The notes: generated from the letters alone by a model not told the origin. Positions 25,601 to 34,878 are shown, numbered from the stretch's first letter. The stretch: 51,431 bases of DNA from Bianquea renquensis (GCF_014384895.1 NZ_JACRSQ010000022.1:1-51431), one strand, 5' to 3'. Translations and numbers: made by a program.

Positions 25601-28600
25601 GGTGGACGTATCCGAGATCTTCGCATCACCAGTTCTAAAAGAGTTCTGTGAGGGGCTGGAGAGAAAGCGTATCTCCGGTGATGGAGGGGAGGAGGAGCTT
25701 CCCGCTATTGTGGTGGATTCTGAAAACGAGAATCGGCCCTTCCCCCTGACAGATGTACAGCGATCGTATTGGATTGGCGCCAAGGGTATGATGAGTTTGA
25801 GTGGGGTCACAACACATGCAGTCTGTGAGCTTGTATGCGAAGATATAGAATTTGAGCGCCTTGAAATGGCATTCAATAAAGTTATCGCGGAACAGGGAAT
25901 GATGCGAGCGGTCGTCTTGCGCGATGGCAGCCAGCAAATCCTTGAAAAGGTTCCGCACTATCCAATTTCAATATTGGAAGCAGATGAAGATACAGTGGAA
26001 GAAATGCGTCAGAATATTCGATCTGAAATAGAGAATGAACGTTTTAATCCAGAAATTTGGCCGCTGTTTAAGGTTCAGGCGATTCGGTGCCGGGATACCG
26101 TCTTCCTGTATGTGGATCTCGACAATCTGATTTTTGACGGTTTCAGTGTGCAGCTGCTGTTTAGCCGGTGGAGCGAGTATTACCACAACAGTGCCAAAAA
26201 TGTGGAGAAGCTAGGAGTATCCTTCCGGGACTATGTCAATGCTCTAGCTGCGGTAAAGCAGTCAGCCCAATATGAGATTGACCAGCAATATTGGAAGCAA
26301 CAGGTGCTAACCATGGCGCCGGCCCCTGATCTTTTTACCATTTCAAGTCCGGATATGCTTGTTGCGCAGACAATTTCACATTATACCGCTAAGCTTGATC
26401 CTCAGACTTGGCAGCAACTTCAGGCGAACAGCCGAGCCTACGGCTTAACTCCGGCAACCGCACTTCTGACAGCGTACTCCGTGTTGTTATCCCTTTGGAG
26501 CAGAACCTCAGCTTTTACAATCAATGTAACACAGTATAACCGTCTATTTAACCATCCTGAAATCAATGCCCTGATCGGAGATTTTACCTTGCTTTCCATG
26601 CTCTCCGTCGATATGTCGGCTCCCGCAACGTTTTGTGAGCATGCGCAGCGGATTCAGAACAAGGTTTCCGACAATATGGCCCACCCGTATTTCAGCGGTG
26701 TTGAGGTTCAGCAAGAGTACGCAAAGCTTCACCAGCTCGGTGGCGTGATTTTCCCAATCGTGTTTACATGCACTGTCGGGATGGCTTCGGGCAGGTCAAC
26801 GGAGAGGGGATTGGGGAAGGTTGAACGAATTACGACGGAGACGCCCCAGGTATGGCTCGATTGTCAGGTGACAGAATTAGAGGGCGGATTGAATATCAGT
26901 CTGGAGGCGGTCAAAGAGCTATTTCCAGCAGAGACACCGGCCGCTATGATGGAGTTTTATCGAAAGCTGCTGCTTGTCCTCTCGGAAGATAGACAGATCT
27001 GGAAAAGCAGTCTTCAGGACATTCTCTATCCGCATAATCTGATTCCAACGCTTCGGGAGAGAGAGAGGCTGTCTGAGCTTGCGCCTGTGGACCGAGGCAG
27101 CACACTTGAAAGCCTATTTGTCAGCCAGGCCCTTCGAGCTCCAGAACGAATTGCGGTCATTGACAGAACACGAACCATGACCTATGGCCAGCTTTACCGT
27201 GAAGCGCTTTTGCTGAGTGAAGAGATCGCGGGCAAGAATCAAAGCATTGTGGCAATTCTACTCAAAAAGGGATGGCGACAGGTCGTGGCCGTTGTCGCGA
27301 CCCTTATGTCCGGCGCGGCGTATCTTCCGCTGGATATGGGAAATCCGGATAAACGGATTGAAGAGATTCTGGACAAATCTCAGGCAAACCTTATTTTGAC
27401 CGAGGCGGATCTAGCCCAAAGAGCTTCCGGTTTCGGGTGCGACTTCATTGTGATTTCCGGCAAGCCGATGGATACACAGCTGAAAGAGCATCCTTTACAG
27501 TGCACAGGCGACAGTCTGGCATATTGTATCTTTACTTCCGGGAGTACCGGAAAGCCTAAGGGCGTTATGATTTCTCACAGGGGAGCCGTCAATACAATTT
27601 TGGATGTAAATGAACGCTTCCATATTGACCACAATGACCGCACCCTAGCGCTTTCCGCACTTAATTTCGATTTATCTGTGTATGACATATTTGGAATGCT
27701 CGCCTGCGGGGGGGCGGTGGTTATCCCTGGCGAATGGGATCGAAAGGACCCCCATGCGCTGATGGAGCTCATTCACATCTACGGTGTAACCGTTTGGAAT
27801 AGCGTTCCCGCCTTTATGCAGATGTTGGCTGAGTATGCCCTTGAGGTGAAGGAAACCGCAGAAAACCTGCGGGTCGTCATGTTGAGCGGGGACTGGATTC
27901 CACTGGATCTGACGGCCAAAATCAGGAGACTGAGTCAACAAGCAGATATATACAGTCTGGGCGGTGCAACGGAGGCATCCATCTGGTCAAATTATTACCC
28001 GATTCGGGAGGTTAAGCCGGAATGGCGCAGTATCCCCTATGGGTATCCCCTCTCAGGTCAGGGCTTCCGGATCTTAAATGACCAAATGCTCGATTGCCCG
28101 CCGAATACCATCGGCAAACTGTACATTTTCGGGACAGGCGTGGCGCTGGGATATCTACACGACAGAGCGCTTACAGGGGAACGCTTTATTGAATATGGCC
28201 GTACAGGCGAACGCCTCTATGATACTGGAGATTTGGGAATGTATTGGAATGATGGGACAATTGAATTTTGGGGACGGGAGGATTTTCAGGTTAAGATACG
28301 CGGCCATCGAATTGAGCTTGGCGAGATTGAAGCCGCGGTCAATCAGAGCCATCTCGTAAAGGAGGCAGCCGCCATGGCGGTTAAAGTGAAGGGCAAACCG
28401 AGCCTTGCAGCGGCGCTAGTGCCCATCGATGGAAGCTATCCAAAGGAAGAGATCCTTGCGGATGCTCTGGGGGAAGCGCAAAAGAGGCTTCCCGACTATA
28501 TGATCCCCTCCATCTGTTTTGTATTGCCAAAGATGCCGTTAACCGGAAATGGCAAAATCGACCGCAAAGAACTTTTGGCGCAGGCAGAAAGGCTTGTGGG

Positions 28601-28871
28601 GCAGCAGAGACGAGGTGAGCCTGAGCATAAGCGAGATGAGATTGAAACACTCATCGGAGAAATCTGGCAAGAGGTGTTAGGTCTCGATGAACTTCCTGGA
28701 TTGGAGGAGGATTTCTTTGATTTTGGAGGGGATTCCATCGATATCGTTAAGGTTAAAACCAAGCTGTCTGAGACGTTGGGACAGGATATCGCCATGTCCA
28801 AAATCTTTGCGGCACCGACCGTATCGGGAATGGCGCAGGCGGTGAAAGGCGAAGGGGAGGGGCTGCTATGA
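22650..28871 (+). CDS. NRPS, Cy-A(Cys)-PCP-Cy-A(Cys)-PCP
   Basis: 2073 residues, two modules. Cy1 (~1-430): DxxxxDxxS at 138-146 (DMMLMDRFS), FAFTSSL, TPQLAVDCQ with D381. A1 (~450-920): TSGSTGIPKG; pocket residues D627 L628 Y631 N667 L692 S694 L718 I726 W727 K914, i.e. DLYNLSLIWK, the known cysteine code. PCP1: S967 in LGGDS. Cy2 (~1030-1460): DNLIFDGFS at 1158-1166, TPQVWLDCQ with D1404. A2 (~1485-1975): D1674 L1675 Y1678 N1717 M1744 S1746 L1770 I1778 W1779 K1969, also a cysteine code. PCP2: S2029 in FGGDS. No TE or reductase domain at the end, and no carrier before Cy1, so the starter comes from a separate carrier and release is in trans. Two condensed, cyclised cysteines would give tandem thiazolines. 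The ATG follows AGGGGAGACAG. Confidence 0.95.
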   Translation: MLEYKEKFPLTSVALAYLTGRDAKTELGGNATGFYAEFQGNCEAQRLEMAINRVIARQPMLRTLLFSDGTQAELTKIPVYQLPVTDLQNYTCEEIEAFFQKLRAEESHRIFQLESWPMFNFSFYLLPGGKSRVVISFDMMLMDRFSIEILVRELNAFYREERGPLKPLPHSYQDYVNLVEDERRDNGEGDRKFWEQRIPHMPPAPPIAMKREGNSGGRFTSRVKVYGREQYQSLQERLYDNHILPSVYMLYCYGKCLSRFSSANDMSVSMTIAHRAPMGHVFSDLIGDFTKLLLVDLHWDAEENWIDGCRALHRRIKEYMKHTAFDGLDVMKEFAREHQLSGKAVFPFAFTSSLASQDESHWHFLGDVVYQISRTPQLAVDCQISEHRGQLEIRWDCLKGILSDQFLDSMFWHYVDLVEKTIDGQDSHAGIDIDRIALYNKTAADIPSRTLQTLFENQAAKTPSNPALSVDGETYTYGWLRDASDRVASALYEKYGTGGAIMVDGQRTAETIVAILGILKSGNAYVPYDGEYPEKRIQSIKESCHASALITPAVCRDMMAQGAPPFSAILGNPEDTAYIIFTSGSTGIPKGVVITQDAVCNTILDVNHRFGLQETDCILGISSFWFDLSVYDIFGAFSTGAHLVVSQKVEMEHIVNLMNRYPVTFWNTVPAILDLLVSSDPVLPRDILKNVLLSGDWIPLELPQKIHSLFPKAKVCSLGGATEASIWSIYYPIEKVEQNWNSIPYGYPLANQTIYVLDEAGRLCPTGVQGEICIGGRGVAKEYCANEAETQAHFVDHPQYGRIYRTGDYGLMSEEGYVIFHGRMDQQIKLHGFRIELGEIESALLKCDAVDKAISLIRESASGASVIVAYVICRDRKVFDEASLRRAISESIPHYMLPSAILCVDEFPLTSNGKIDRKALPLPDIAESKKDLPRTQMESKIAEIWEKEMGATAVYREDNFFYLGGDSLMGIRVAGQIQKELKIKVDVSEIFASPVLKEFCEGLERKRISGDGGEEELPAIVVDSENENRPFPLTDVQRSYWIGAKGMMSLSGVTTHAVCELVCEDIEFERLEMAFNKVIAEQGMMRAVVLRDGSQQILEKVPHYPISILEADEDTVEEMRQNIRSEIENERFNPEIWPLFKVQAIRCRDTVFLYVDLDNLIFDGFSVQLLFSRWSEYYHNSAKNVEKLGVSFRDYVNALAAVKQSAQYEIDQQYWKQQVLTMAPAPDLFTISSPDMLVAQTISHYTAKLDPQTWQQLQANSRAYGLTPATALLTAYSVLLSLWSRTSAFTINVTQYNRLFNHPEINALIGDFTLLSMLSVDMSAPATFCEHAQRIQNKVSDNMAHPYFSGVEVQQEYAKLHQLGGVIFPIVFTCTVGMASGRSTERGLGKVERITTETPQVWLDCQVTELEGGLNISLEAVKELFPAETPAAMMEFYRKLLLVLSEDRQIWKSSLQDILYPHNLIPTLRERERLSELAPVDRGSTLESLFVSQALRAPERIAVIDRTRTMTYGQLYREALLLSEEIAGKNQSIVAILLKKGWRQVVAVVATLMSGAAYLPLDMGNPDKRIEEILDKSQANLILTEADLAQRASGFGCDFIVISGKPMDTQLKEHPLQCTGDSLAYCIFTSGSTGKPKGVMISHRGAVNTILDVNERFHIDHNDRTLALSALNFDLSVYDIFGMLACGGAVVIPGEWDRKDPHALMELIHIYGVTVWNSVPAFMQMLAEYALEVKETAENLRVVMLSGDWIPLDLTAKIRRLSQQADIYSLGGATEASIWSNYYPIREVKPEWRSIPYGYPLSGQGFRILNDQMLDCPPNTIGKLYIFGTGVALGYLHDRALTGERFIEYGRTGERLYDTGDLGMYWNDGTIEFWGREDFQVKIRGHRIELGEIEAAVNQSHLVKEAAAMAVKVKGKPSLAAALVPIDGSYPKEEILADALGEAQKRLPDYMIPSICFVLPKMPLTGNGKIDRKELLAQAERLVGQQRRGEPEHKRDEIETLIGEIWQEVLGLDELPGLEEDFFDFGGDSIDIVKVKTKLSETLGQDIAMSKIFAAPTVSGMAQAVKGEGEGLL

Positions 28872-29632
28872 AAATTATAAACTCGTGTTTTCCCTTTCGG
28901 ATTCCGGGGACCCACGAACCCCTGCTCTTTTGTTTTCACCACGCAGGGGGAAATGCAGGGCAGCTGAGGAGCTGGTCGGGAGTACAAAATGAAATCGCCG
29001 TTGTGCCGGTTGAATACGCAGGCCATGGCTGCCGGATGCGGGAACGCTTTAATCAGACGATACAGGAGATCGCGCAGGAGATCGCGCAAGCAATCTCTCG
29101 CGAATGCCAATTCCGCAAAGTTTATATTTACGGCCATAGTCTAGGTTCGCTCATTGCGTTTGAAGCTGTAAAATGTTTAGAGCGCAGCGGTATTTCAGTG
29201 GGAGGGCTTGCGGTTGCAGGCAGGGGAGCTCCCTTTGAACAGGACCTGAGTCGTTTCCGCAGCTGGATGGGGCGTGACGCGCTGTTAACTGAGATGAGAC
29301 GCCTCGGGGGGATGGATCCCCAATTACTTGAAAATAAGGAGTTTATGGATTATTTTGCTCCGATTATTTTAAAGGATTACGCGCTTCACGAGGCATACTG
29401 TTATGACAACTCCCCTATCCGTGCTCCCATCATTGCCCATTGTGCCGAGATGGATGTGGATACGTCCCCTCAGCAGATGAAAGAGTGGAAGCGAGTTACA
29501 AAGGGGCTATTCAATTTTCGAATGTTTCAGGGTGGACACTTTTTTGTCCTTGAATCCGAAACCTATTTATCCGCATTGCTACAGGACATTAAAAAAATCG
29601 ATGCTCGAGGGAGGAAATTATATGTCAGTTGA
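28868..29632 (+). CDS. Type II thioesterase (GrsT-like)
   Basis: 254-residue alpha/beta hydrolase of the stand-alone thioesterase family associated with NRPS and PKS. Nucleophile S91 in YGHSLGS, acid probably D196 or D198 (CAEMDVD), His224 in GGHFFVLE, and the FCFHHAGGNA motif near the N-terminus. Such enzymes clear stalled or wrong acyl groups from carrier proteins, and some release the product. Its ATG overlaps the NRPS stop by four bases (ATGA), which couples its translation to the NRPS. The acyl carrier gene starts within its last four codons. Confidence 0.93.
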   Translation: MKIINSCFPFRIPGTHEPLLFCFHHAGGNAGQLRSWSGVQNEIAVVPVEYAGHGCRMRERFNQTIQEIAQEIAQAISRECQFRKVYIYGHSLGSLIAFEAVKCLERSGISVGGLAVAGRGAPFEQDLSRFRSWMGRDALLTEMRRLGGMDPQLLENKEFMDYFAPIILKDYALHEAYCYDNSPIRAPIIAHCAEMDVDTSPQQMKEWKRVTKGLFNFRMFQGGHFFVLESETYLSALLQDIKKIDARGRKLYVS

Positions 29633-29852
29633 GAAAAAGGAAATCAGGAAAATCGTGGCGGATGTACTGGAAATAGAGGAGGAGGCCATCGGGGACGAGG
29701 ATCATTTTGTCACCGATCTCGCCATGAATTCGCTTCAGATGCTGGACTGTATTGCAGAAATTGAGGATCAGCTCGAAATCCGCGTTTCTCAGGGAGAGGT
29801 GCGTGCGCTCAGCAGCATAAACAGGATCATGGCGTATTTGGAGGCGCTTTAG
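29622..29852 (+). CDS. Acyl carrier protein
   Basis: 76 residues from ATG 29622 (GGGAGGAAATTAT upstream); the upstream in-frame codons belong to the preceding gene region. Phosphopantetheine attachment is S37 in LAMNSLQML, with Asn in place of the usual Asp before Ser. The fold is an acidic four-helix ACP. Its overlap with the thioesterase gene and the start of the ketosynthase directly after its stop suggest that it serves that ketosynthase. It could carry the starter acyl unit handed to Cy1. No phosphopantetheinyl transferase gene is in the window, so one encoded elsewhere must activate it. Confidence 0.92.
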   Translation: MSVEKKEIRKIVADVLEIEEEAIGDEDHFVTDLAMNSLQMLDCIAEIEDQLEIRVSQGEVRALSSINRIMAYLEAL

Positions 29853-31085
29853 ATGCGCAGACGAGTTGTTATAACAGGGATCGGAACGGCTTCCGTCTGC
29901 GGTTTTGGAAAAGCTGCCTTTTGGAATGGCATTCTAAAGGGCGACACTCATTTTCAGAAGGTCAATGATGCATTTTACGGGGCAGACTTCCAGGGGCAAT
30001 ATGGATTTCTGGACAGAGAAGAGCAGAGTCTGTTTGAGGCCCAATATTTAAGCGAAGAAGAGCGGAAGTCGCTTCATCCCTGTGCCAGACTTGCGCTGGC
30101 GGTTGCACTGTCTGCCGCCGAGGATGCAGGTCTCAAGAAGTTTGACGGGGAGATTTCCCCGGAGCGGGTGGGAGTATCGGTGGGAACAACTCACGGCGAG
30201 ATTAACGTCATGGAGAGTATGGTTCAGGAAAATGGGGCGGTTCCAATGGAGCAGATCAAGGACTCCATACATCACATTGACATCGCCGCCGCCATTGCCA
30301 GGCGCATGAAAGCGGCGGGGGATGTTGTGCTCCATTCGGACGCCTGTTCGTCCGGCAATGTGGCGGCCGCCTACGGTTTTCAAATGATCAGGCGGGGGCG
30401 TCTGGACAGGGTGCTGGCGGGTGGTGTAGATGTATACTCAAAGTTGACAGAAGGTGGATTTACCTGCATCCGCGCTTTGACCTCTGACAGGGTGCGGCCA
30501 TTTGACAAAAACAGGAGCGGCATCATATTAAGCGAGGGGGCCGGGATGCTCGTCCTAGAGGACTATGAGACGGCGAAGGCAAGAGGCGCTCACATATACG
30601 GCGAAATTCTCGGTCAGGGGCAAAGCAATGACGCGTACCACATGGCCTCCATGGACCCAGAGGCGGCGGAAATACAGGTCGCCATGGGAAATGCCGTACA
30701 GGATGCCGGCATTTTGAAGGGCGAGATCGAGTACATATGCCTCCATGGAACCGGAACCATCTCAAATGATAACTGTGAAATGAAAGCGATACCAGAATTT
30801 TTTGGGGAGAGGGCCGAGACCTTGCATGTCAGCTCCATCAAAGGAGCTCTTGGACACGCCCTTGGAGGGGCAGCGGCCCTTGAACTTGTGGCCTGCTCCC
30901 TTTCGCTGGAAAGTGGAATTATACCGCCCAATTGCAATCTTCTTCAAAAGGATAGCCATTGTACGCTCCATCTGGTGAGGCAGCCGTTGAATGCAAAGCC
31001 GTCGGTGATAATGAACAGTTCGTATGCCTTTGGCGGAAGCAATTGTTGTATTGTTCTGGGGAAAGTAGGGGAGGGATGTGCTTGA
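29853..31085 (+). CDS. Beta-ketoacyl-ACP synthase (FabF/type II PKS KS)
   Basis: 410 residues, thiolase fold. Catalytic C165 (SDACSSGN), H298 (LHGTGT) and H335 with K330 (SIKGALGHALGGA) are all intact; SEGAGMLVLE and YAFGGSN are also present. It decarboxylatively condenses malonyl-ACP with an acyl primer. It starts at the base after the ACP stop and overlaps the shortened ketosynthase-like gene by ten bases, resembling the KS-alpha/KS-beta/ACP arrangement of type II PKS. No acyltransferase is encoded nearby, so malonyl-ACP from fatty acid synthesis would be used. Confidence 0.94.
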   Translation: MRRRVVITGIGTASVCGFGKAAFWNGILKGDTHFQKVNDAFYGADFQGQYGFLDREEQSLFEAQYLSEEERKSLHPCARLALAVALSAAEDAGLKKFDGEISPERVGVSVGTTHGEINVMESMVQENGAVPMEQIKDSIHHIDIAAAIARRMKAAGDVVLHSDACSSGNVAAAYGFQMIRRGRLDRVLAGGVDVYSKLTEGGFTCIRALTSDRVRPFDKNRSGIILSEGAGMLVLEDYETAKARGAHIYGEILGQGQSNDAYHMASMDPEAAEIQVAMGNAVQDAGILKGEIEYICLHGTGTISNDNCEMKAIPEFFGERAETLHVSSIKGALGHALGGAAALELVACSLSLESGIIPPNCNLLQKDSHCTLHLVRQPLNAKPSVIMNSSYAFGGSNCCIVLGKVGEGCA

Positions 31086-31861
31086 AAATTCCAATGGGAC
31101 ATGCGGCTTTGATTTGTACAGCATCGGAGGATGACAAAGCCAAAGAGAGCGGCCTATCAACGGCGCTTTTCGAGGCCGCAAAATCTGTTATGCCGGCGGC
31201 GGACCATCAAGATTACCGTCAGATAGGAATTGCCACTGCCACTTCCTATGGTCCACTCACGCTATATTTACAACATATAGACGCACTTTTCAAAAAGGGG
31301 GTTCGCGGACTTCGGCCACAAAAGACAATTCACTGTGTCCTCTGCGAGCCCTCCTGCCAGGTCGGAATCCATCTAAGGGCAAAGGCATTCAACATGAGCT
31401 TTCTCGGCGGAGCCTGCTGCGGTTTCAGCGCCGCGGTGGCGGTAACGGACGCTTTAAAGGATCATATGGCCAGCACAGTGCTGCTCCTCGGCGGGGACAA
31501 TGTGGAAAATGGTTCTTCCGCCGGAGCTGTGATTCTCGGCAATGGGGCTGAATGTGATTGGTATGTAAAGGCAGCGAAAGCGCGATTTGCGTATGATGGG
31601 AGCTTGAAGCGGAGGGCGGGAGAGCTTATGCAGTCCCTCTGCCAGGAGGCAGGCCTTTTCGAGAGGCCCCACACCCTTGTCCGATGTCAATCCTGCCTAT
31701 CTGACATGGGGGACAGCGGGTTTGAGGGGATGGAGGGCGGGTCTACTCTATTCAGCGGACTTATTGTTGCGCAGAACCTGCTTAAGTCGGGCCTTCAAAA
31801 TGTTTTGTTATTGGACGCGGAGCCCTCAGGGCTTTTGGGCGGGCTCCTTATAGGAAAATAA
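31076..31861 (+). CDS. Shortened ketosynthase-like protein (chain-length-factor-like)
   Basis: 261 residues from ATG 31076 (GTAGGGGAGGG upstream), inside the end of the ketosynthase gene. It resembles the N-terminal half of ketosynthases (Ketoacyl-synt_2-like): GIATATSYGP, and GGACCGFSAA with C114 aligned to the nucleophile region. No HGTGT or GALGHALG-like His motifs are present, and it is about 150 residues shorter than a full KS. It therefore cannot carry out normal decarboxylative condensation. It may be a non-catalytic partner of the ketosynthase or an acyl-transfer protein. Many cysteines (residues 87, 90, 94, 114, 115) are unusual. The function is inferred from position and resemblance. 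Confidence 0.65.
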   Translation: MCLKIPMGHAALICTASEDDKAKESGLSTALFEAAKSVMPAADHQDYRQIGIATATSYGPLTLYLQHIDALFKKGVRGLRPQKTIHCVLCEPSCQVGIHLRAKAFNMSFLGGACCGFSAAVAVTDALKDHMASTVLLLGGDNVENGSSAGAVILGNGAECDWYVKAAKARFAYDGSLKRRAGELMQSLCQEAGLFERPHTLVRCQSCLSDMGDSGFEGMEGGSTLFSGLIVAQNLLKSGLQNVLLLDAEPSGLLGGLLIGK

Positions 31862-31880
31862 AGCGATGCAGGAGGTAAAA

Positions 31881-32582
31881 ATGTTTATTGAAATGCGAGA
31901 TGCGGTCAAGCAATATGGCCACGGTGAAGCAGCTGTTCGCGCGTTGGATCGCGCAAGCTTTTCCATGAAAAAGGGAAAAATCGGGGTGATTCTCGGAGCC
32001 TCCGGTTCGGGTAAGAGTACGCTTATGAATATGATAGGCGGGATTGACAAGCTGGACAGCGGGCGAATCATGGTGGACAACTGTGACATAAGCCAATATA
32101 GCAGAAAGCAACTTGTCGGGTACCGGCGTGAAAAGATCGGGTTTGTCTTTCAGTTTTATAATCTTATTCCGAATCTCACGGCCAGGGAAAACATTGAAAC
32201 GACAAGGGATATCGCTGTCAATGAAAGTATTGATATAGACGAGATCATGGACACGTTGAACATGACCTCCTTTGCAAACCGATACCCATCCGAGCTGTCA
32301 GGTGGTCAACAGCAGAGGGTTGCCATTGCGAGAGCCATCGCAAAAAATCCAGCCCTTCTTCTCTGCGATGAACTTACAGGGGCGCTTGATTCAAAATCTT
32401 CGAAAGATGTTCTATCCTATATTGAAAAGATCAACCGTGAGTACGGGACAACGGTTCTGATCATTACACACAACGAAGCGATTCAGCAGATGGCAGACAT
32501 GGTGATTCACGTCAAGGATGGAAGGGTCGTATCCCAGGAGGAGAATGATAATAAGATCAGCGCCCAACAGCTGGCATTGTAA
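31881..32582 (+). CDS. ABC transporter ATP-binding protein of the biosynthetic operon
   Basis: 233 residues from ATG 31881, which follows CAGGAGGTAAAA; an earlier ATG at 31866 overlaps that ribosome binding site. Walker A GASGSGKST, signature LSGGQQQRVAIARAI, Walker B LLLCDELTGALD, in which Leu replaces the usual Pro of DEPT, and H-loop THNEA. MacB/LolD group. It pairs with the FtsX-type permease encoded 32 bases downstream, and both lie within the operon, so export of the product or self-protection is the likely role. Confidence 0.92.
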   Translation: MFIEMRDAVKQYGHGEAAVRALDRASFSMKKGKIGVILGASGSGKSTLMNMIGGIDKLDSGRIMVDNCDISQYSRKQLVGYRREKIGFVFQFYNLIPNLTARENIETTRDIAVNESIDIDEIMDTLNMTSFANRYPSELSGGQQQRVAIARAIAKNPALLLCDELTGALDSKSSKDVLSYIEKINREYGTTVLIITHNEAIQQMADMVIHVKDGRVVSQEENDNKISAQQLAL

Positions 32583-32614
32583 ATCATATTGGCAGAAAGA
32601 AGGATGCGGAATCT

Positions 32615-34855
32615 ATGAAAATGATAAATCGAAAAGTGGGGCGGGAGATAAAAGGAAATCTTTCCTTTTATATTTCCGTAACACTGCTGACTGCGATCAC
32701 GGTTTTCCTCGTTGCTGTTGCATTTTCAGATGCGGCCATGATCCAAGAGGATATTGGCAAGCTGATGGCGGATTGCCATGTTGAGGATGCTCAGTTTCAG
32801 ACCATACTGACGCTGGAGGACGAAGACATCGAGAGCTTAGAAGCACAATATGATGTGGAGATTGAGCAGACAGCCTATATGGATGCGGCATTAGGCGACA
32901 AGACACTCCGGATCTTCAAGCCTATGGAGAGTGTGAATGTATATACCTTGCTGGAAGGGGAGGACGTTACGGAACAGGATGAGATTCTGTTCGACCGCGA
33001 TTTTGCCAACGCCAACCATATTGAAATTGGCGACATCTATGCGATTAATGGAAAGTCATTTACGGTGACGGGCCTGGCGGTCCGGCCGGACTATCTGTAT
33101 TCCAAAAAGAGTCTACAGGATATGTGGATTGACAAAGAAAATTTTGGTATGATCCAGGTTTCGGCGGCTGACTATGAGAGCCTCCTGGCGGAAACAGACT
33201 GGAATGAAAGCACCTATTACTCCGTTATATTCCATGACGAAAGTATGATAGAGGCTTTCCGCCAGGCCATCTATGGAGAGTACAGCGCCTACAGTTACCT
33301 TTCGGCAGAGGCAAATAGTAGAATCGAAAGTCCCAGGGGAGCGGGCGATGAGATCTTAATGCAGTCATGGAGCCTTGCGCCCATTCTATTCATTGTCATC
33401 ATGTTACTCATATCGATTGTCATCGGCAGAATCCTTGAGCGGGAGAAAAAATATGTTGGAACGCTATTGGCGCTTGGCTATCAAGATAGAGAAATAAGCC
33501 TACATTACTGTATGTATGCCATCCTGCCAGGGTTTATGGGAAGCGTCCTAGGTCTTTTGCTCGCCATATTTGCGGGAAAAGGCGTCGCCATGTATTTTGT
33601 TATCGACTACCAGTTGATTAACTATAGCTTTTATATTCGCCCCCATGTTCTGGCGATCTGTCTACTTCTTCCCACGATCCTCTACGGATGCGTCTCTTAT
33701 TTTAAGTCCATACGGATGGTGAGAAGAAACATTGTCTCCATGCTCAGGGAACAGGATGAGCAAAATGGTCGGAAGAGAAGACGGCGTATGCTGGAGAGAA
33801 GTCAGATCTCGTTTCAGAAAAAGTTTAAGATCCGCTCCCTCTTTGCCCATATGGGGCGCACGCTCATGGTTTTATTTTGTCTTTTCCTGAGCTCCTTTCT
33901 CTGTGCATTTGGATTTTCATTAAATGACTCTTGCCGGAATCTTGTGGAGGAAGGGACGAATAATGCCTGTGTCTATGAATACAGCTACTACCTAAACGGA
34001 ATGCACAGCGGTGAAGATTTTGGCGGTCTAGTCGGGCTTGTCGTAACCTATGAGACGGCCAGCCACGGAACCATTACCCTAAGCGGAGTCCCCGCCGGCA
34101 GCCGTTTCCAGGACATGGAGATACTAGGGGGCGATTACAGGGAAGATGGGTTTTACCTCACGAACGCCGCTGCGGTTGAGTATGGTCTGAAAGCAGGCGA
34201 TGAGATGACAATCGTCAATCCGGTTACGCTGGAGGAAACCACCGTGCAGCTTGACGGGATTGCACAGGACAATTCACAGCAGATTCTGTATACATCCTAC
34301 ACCAATGTCAAAGAAATAATCGAGGTGGAGGAGGATTATTTCAATGTTGTGTATTCCGATACAGAGCTTTTCATTGAAAGCGATGCCCTCTCCTATGTGG
34401 GCGATAATGACGGCATCCTCGATACATTGATGAACGCCATGACAGCGCTTAATACTATGGTGTACGGCATCATGGCAATCGGTTGCCTCCTGAGCATCAT
34501 ATCGGTGTATCTGATCGTCAATCTTTTAATCGGGGAGAACAAATCGAATATTTCCATGTTCAAAGTTTTGGGGTACCAGAATCGAGAAATTAACAAAATG
34601 ATTCTCAATATAAACCATATACTGGTAGTCATCGGATTTCTGCTGGCGATTCCGGCTTCTGTGGCCGCTGTCAAGATCCTGTGTATCAATATGGTATCCC
34701 TACTGCATATCGTGATCGAACCATCGCTGCGGGCAGGATCGGTGGCTCTATGCGCGGTTATCATACTTTGCAGCTATTGTCTATCTCTGCTGCTTCTGCG
34801 CAAAAAGGTGGATCGGATTGATATGGTCACATGCTTGAAAGGAAACCGGGAATAA
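32615..34855 (+). CDS. FtsX-like ABC permease of the biosynthetic operon
   Basis: 746 residues. A helix near 20-40 (YISVTLLTAITVFLVAV) is followed by a soluble domain (45-245) and three helices (about 250-270, 300-325, 345-365). The second half has a helix near 410-430, a soluble domain (435-610) and three helices (about 620-645, 670-695, 710-735) ending in a cytoplasmic tail. This is a duplicated FtsX arrangement like that of the unrelated exporter at 5717. It belongs with the ATPase just upstream. Its place between the ketosynthase-like gene and the free PCP gene argues that it is an integral part of the cluster. Confidence 0.88.
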   Translation: MKMINRKVGREIKGNLSFYISVTLLTAITVFLVAVAFSDAAMIQEDIGKLMADCHVEDAQFQTILTLEDEDIESLEAQYDVEIEQTAYMDAALGDKTLRIFKPMESVNVYTLLEGEDVTEQDEILFDRDFANANHIEIGDIYAINGKSFTVTGLAVRPDYLYSKKSLQDMWIDKENFGMIQVSAADYESLLAETDWNESTYYSVIFHDESMIEAFRQAIYGEYSAYSYLSAEANSRIESPRGAGDEILMQSWSLAPILFIVIMLLISIVIGRILEREKKYVGTLLALGYQDREISLHYCMYAILPGFMGSVLGLLLAIFAGKGVAMYFVIDYQLINYSFYIRPHVLAICLLLPTILYGCVSYFKSIRMVRRNIVSMLREQDEQNGRKRRRRMLERSQISFQKKFKIRSLFAHMGRTLMVLFCLFLSSFLCAFGFSLNDSCRNLVEEGTNNACVYEYSYYLNGMHSGEDFGGLVGLVVTYETASHGTITLSGVPAGSRFQDMEILGGDYREDGFYLTNAAAVEYGLKAGDEMTIVNPVTLEETTVQLDGIAQDNSQQILYTSYTNVKEIIEVEEDYFNVVYSDTELFIESDALSYVGDNDGILDTLMNAMTALNTMVYGIMAIGCLLSIISVYLIVNLLIGENKSNISMFKVLGYQNREINKMILNINHILVVIGFLLAIPASVAAVKILCINMVSLLHIVIEPSLRAGSVALCAVIILCSYCLSLLLLRKKVDRIDMVTCLKGNRE

Positions 34856-34878
34856 AAATATAAAGGAGAGAGCCGTAT

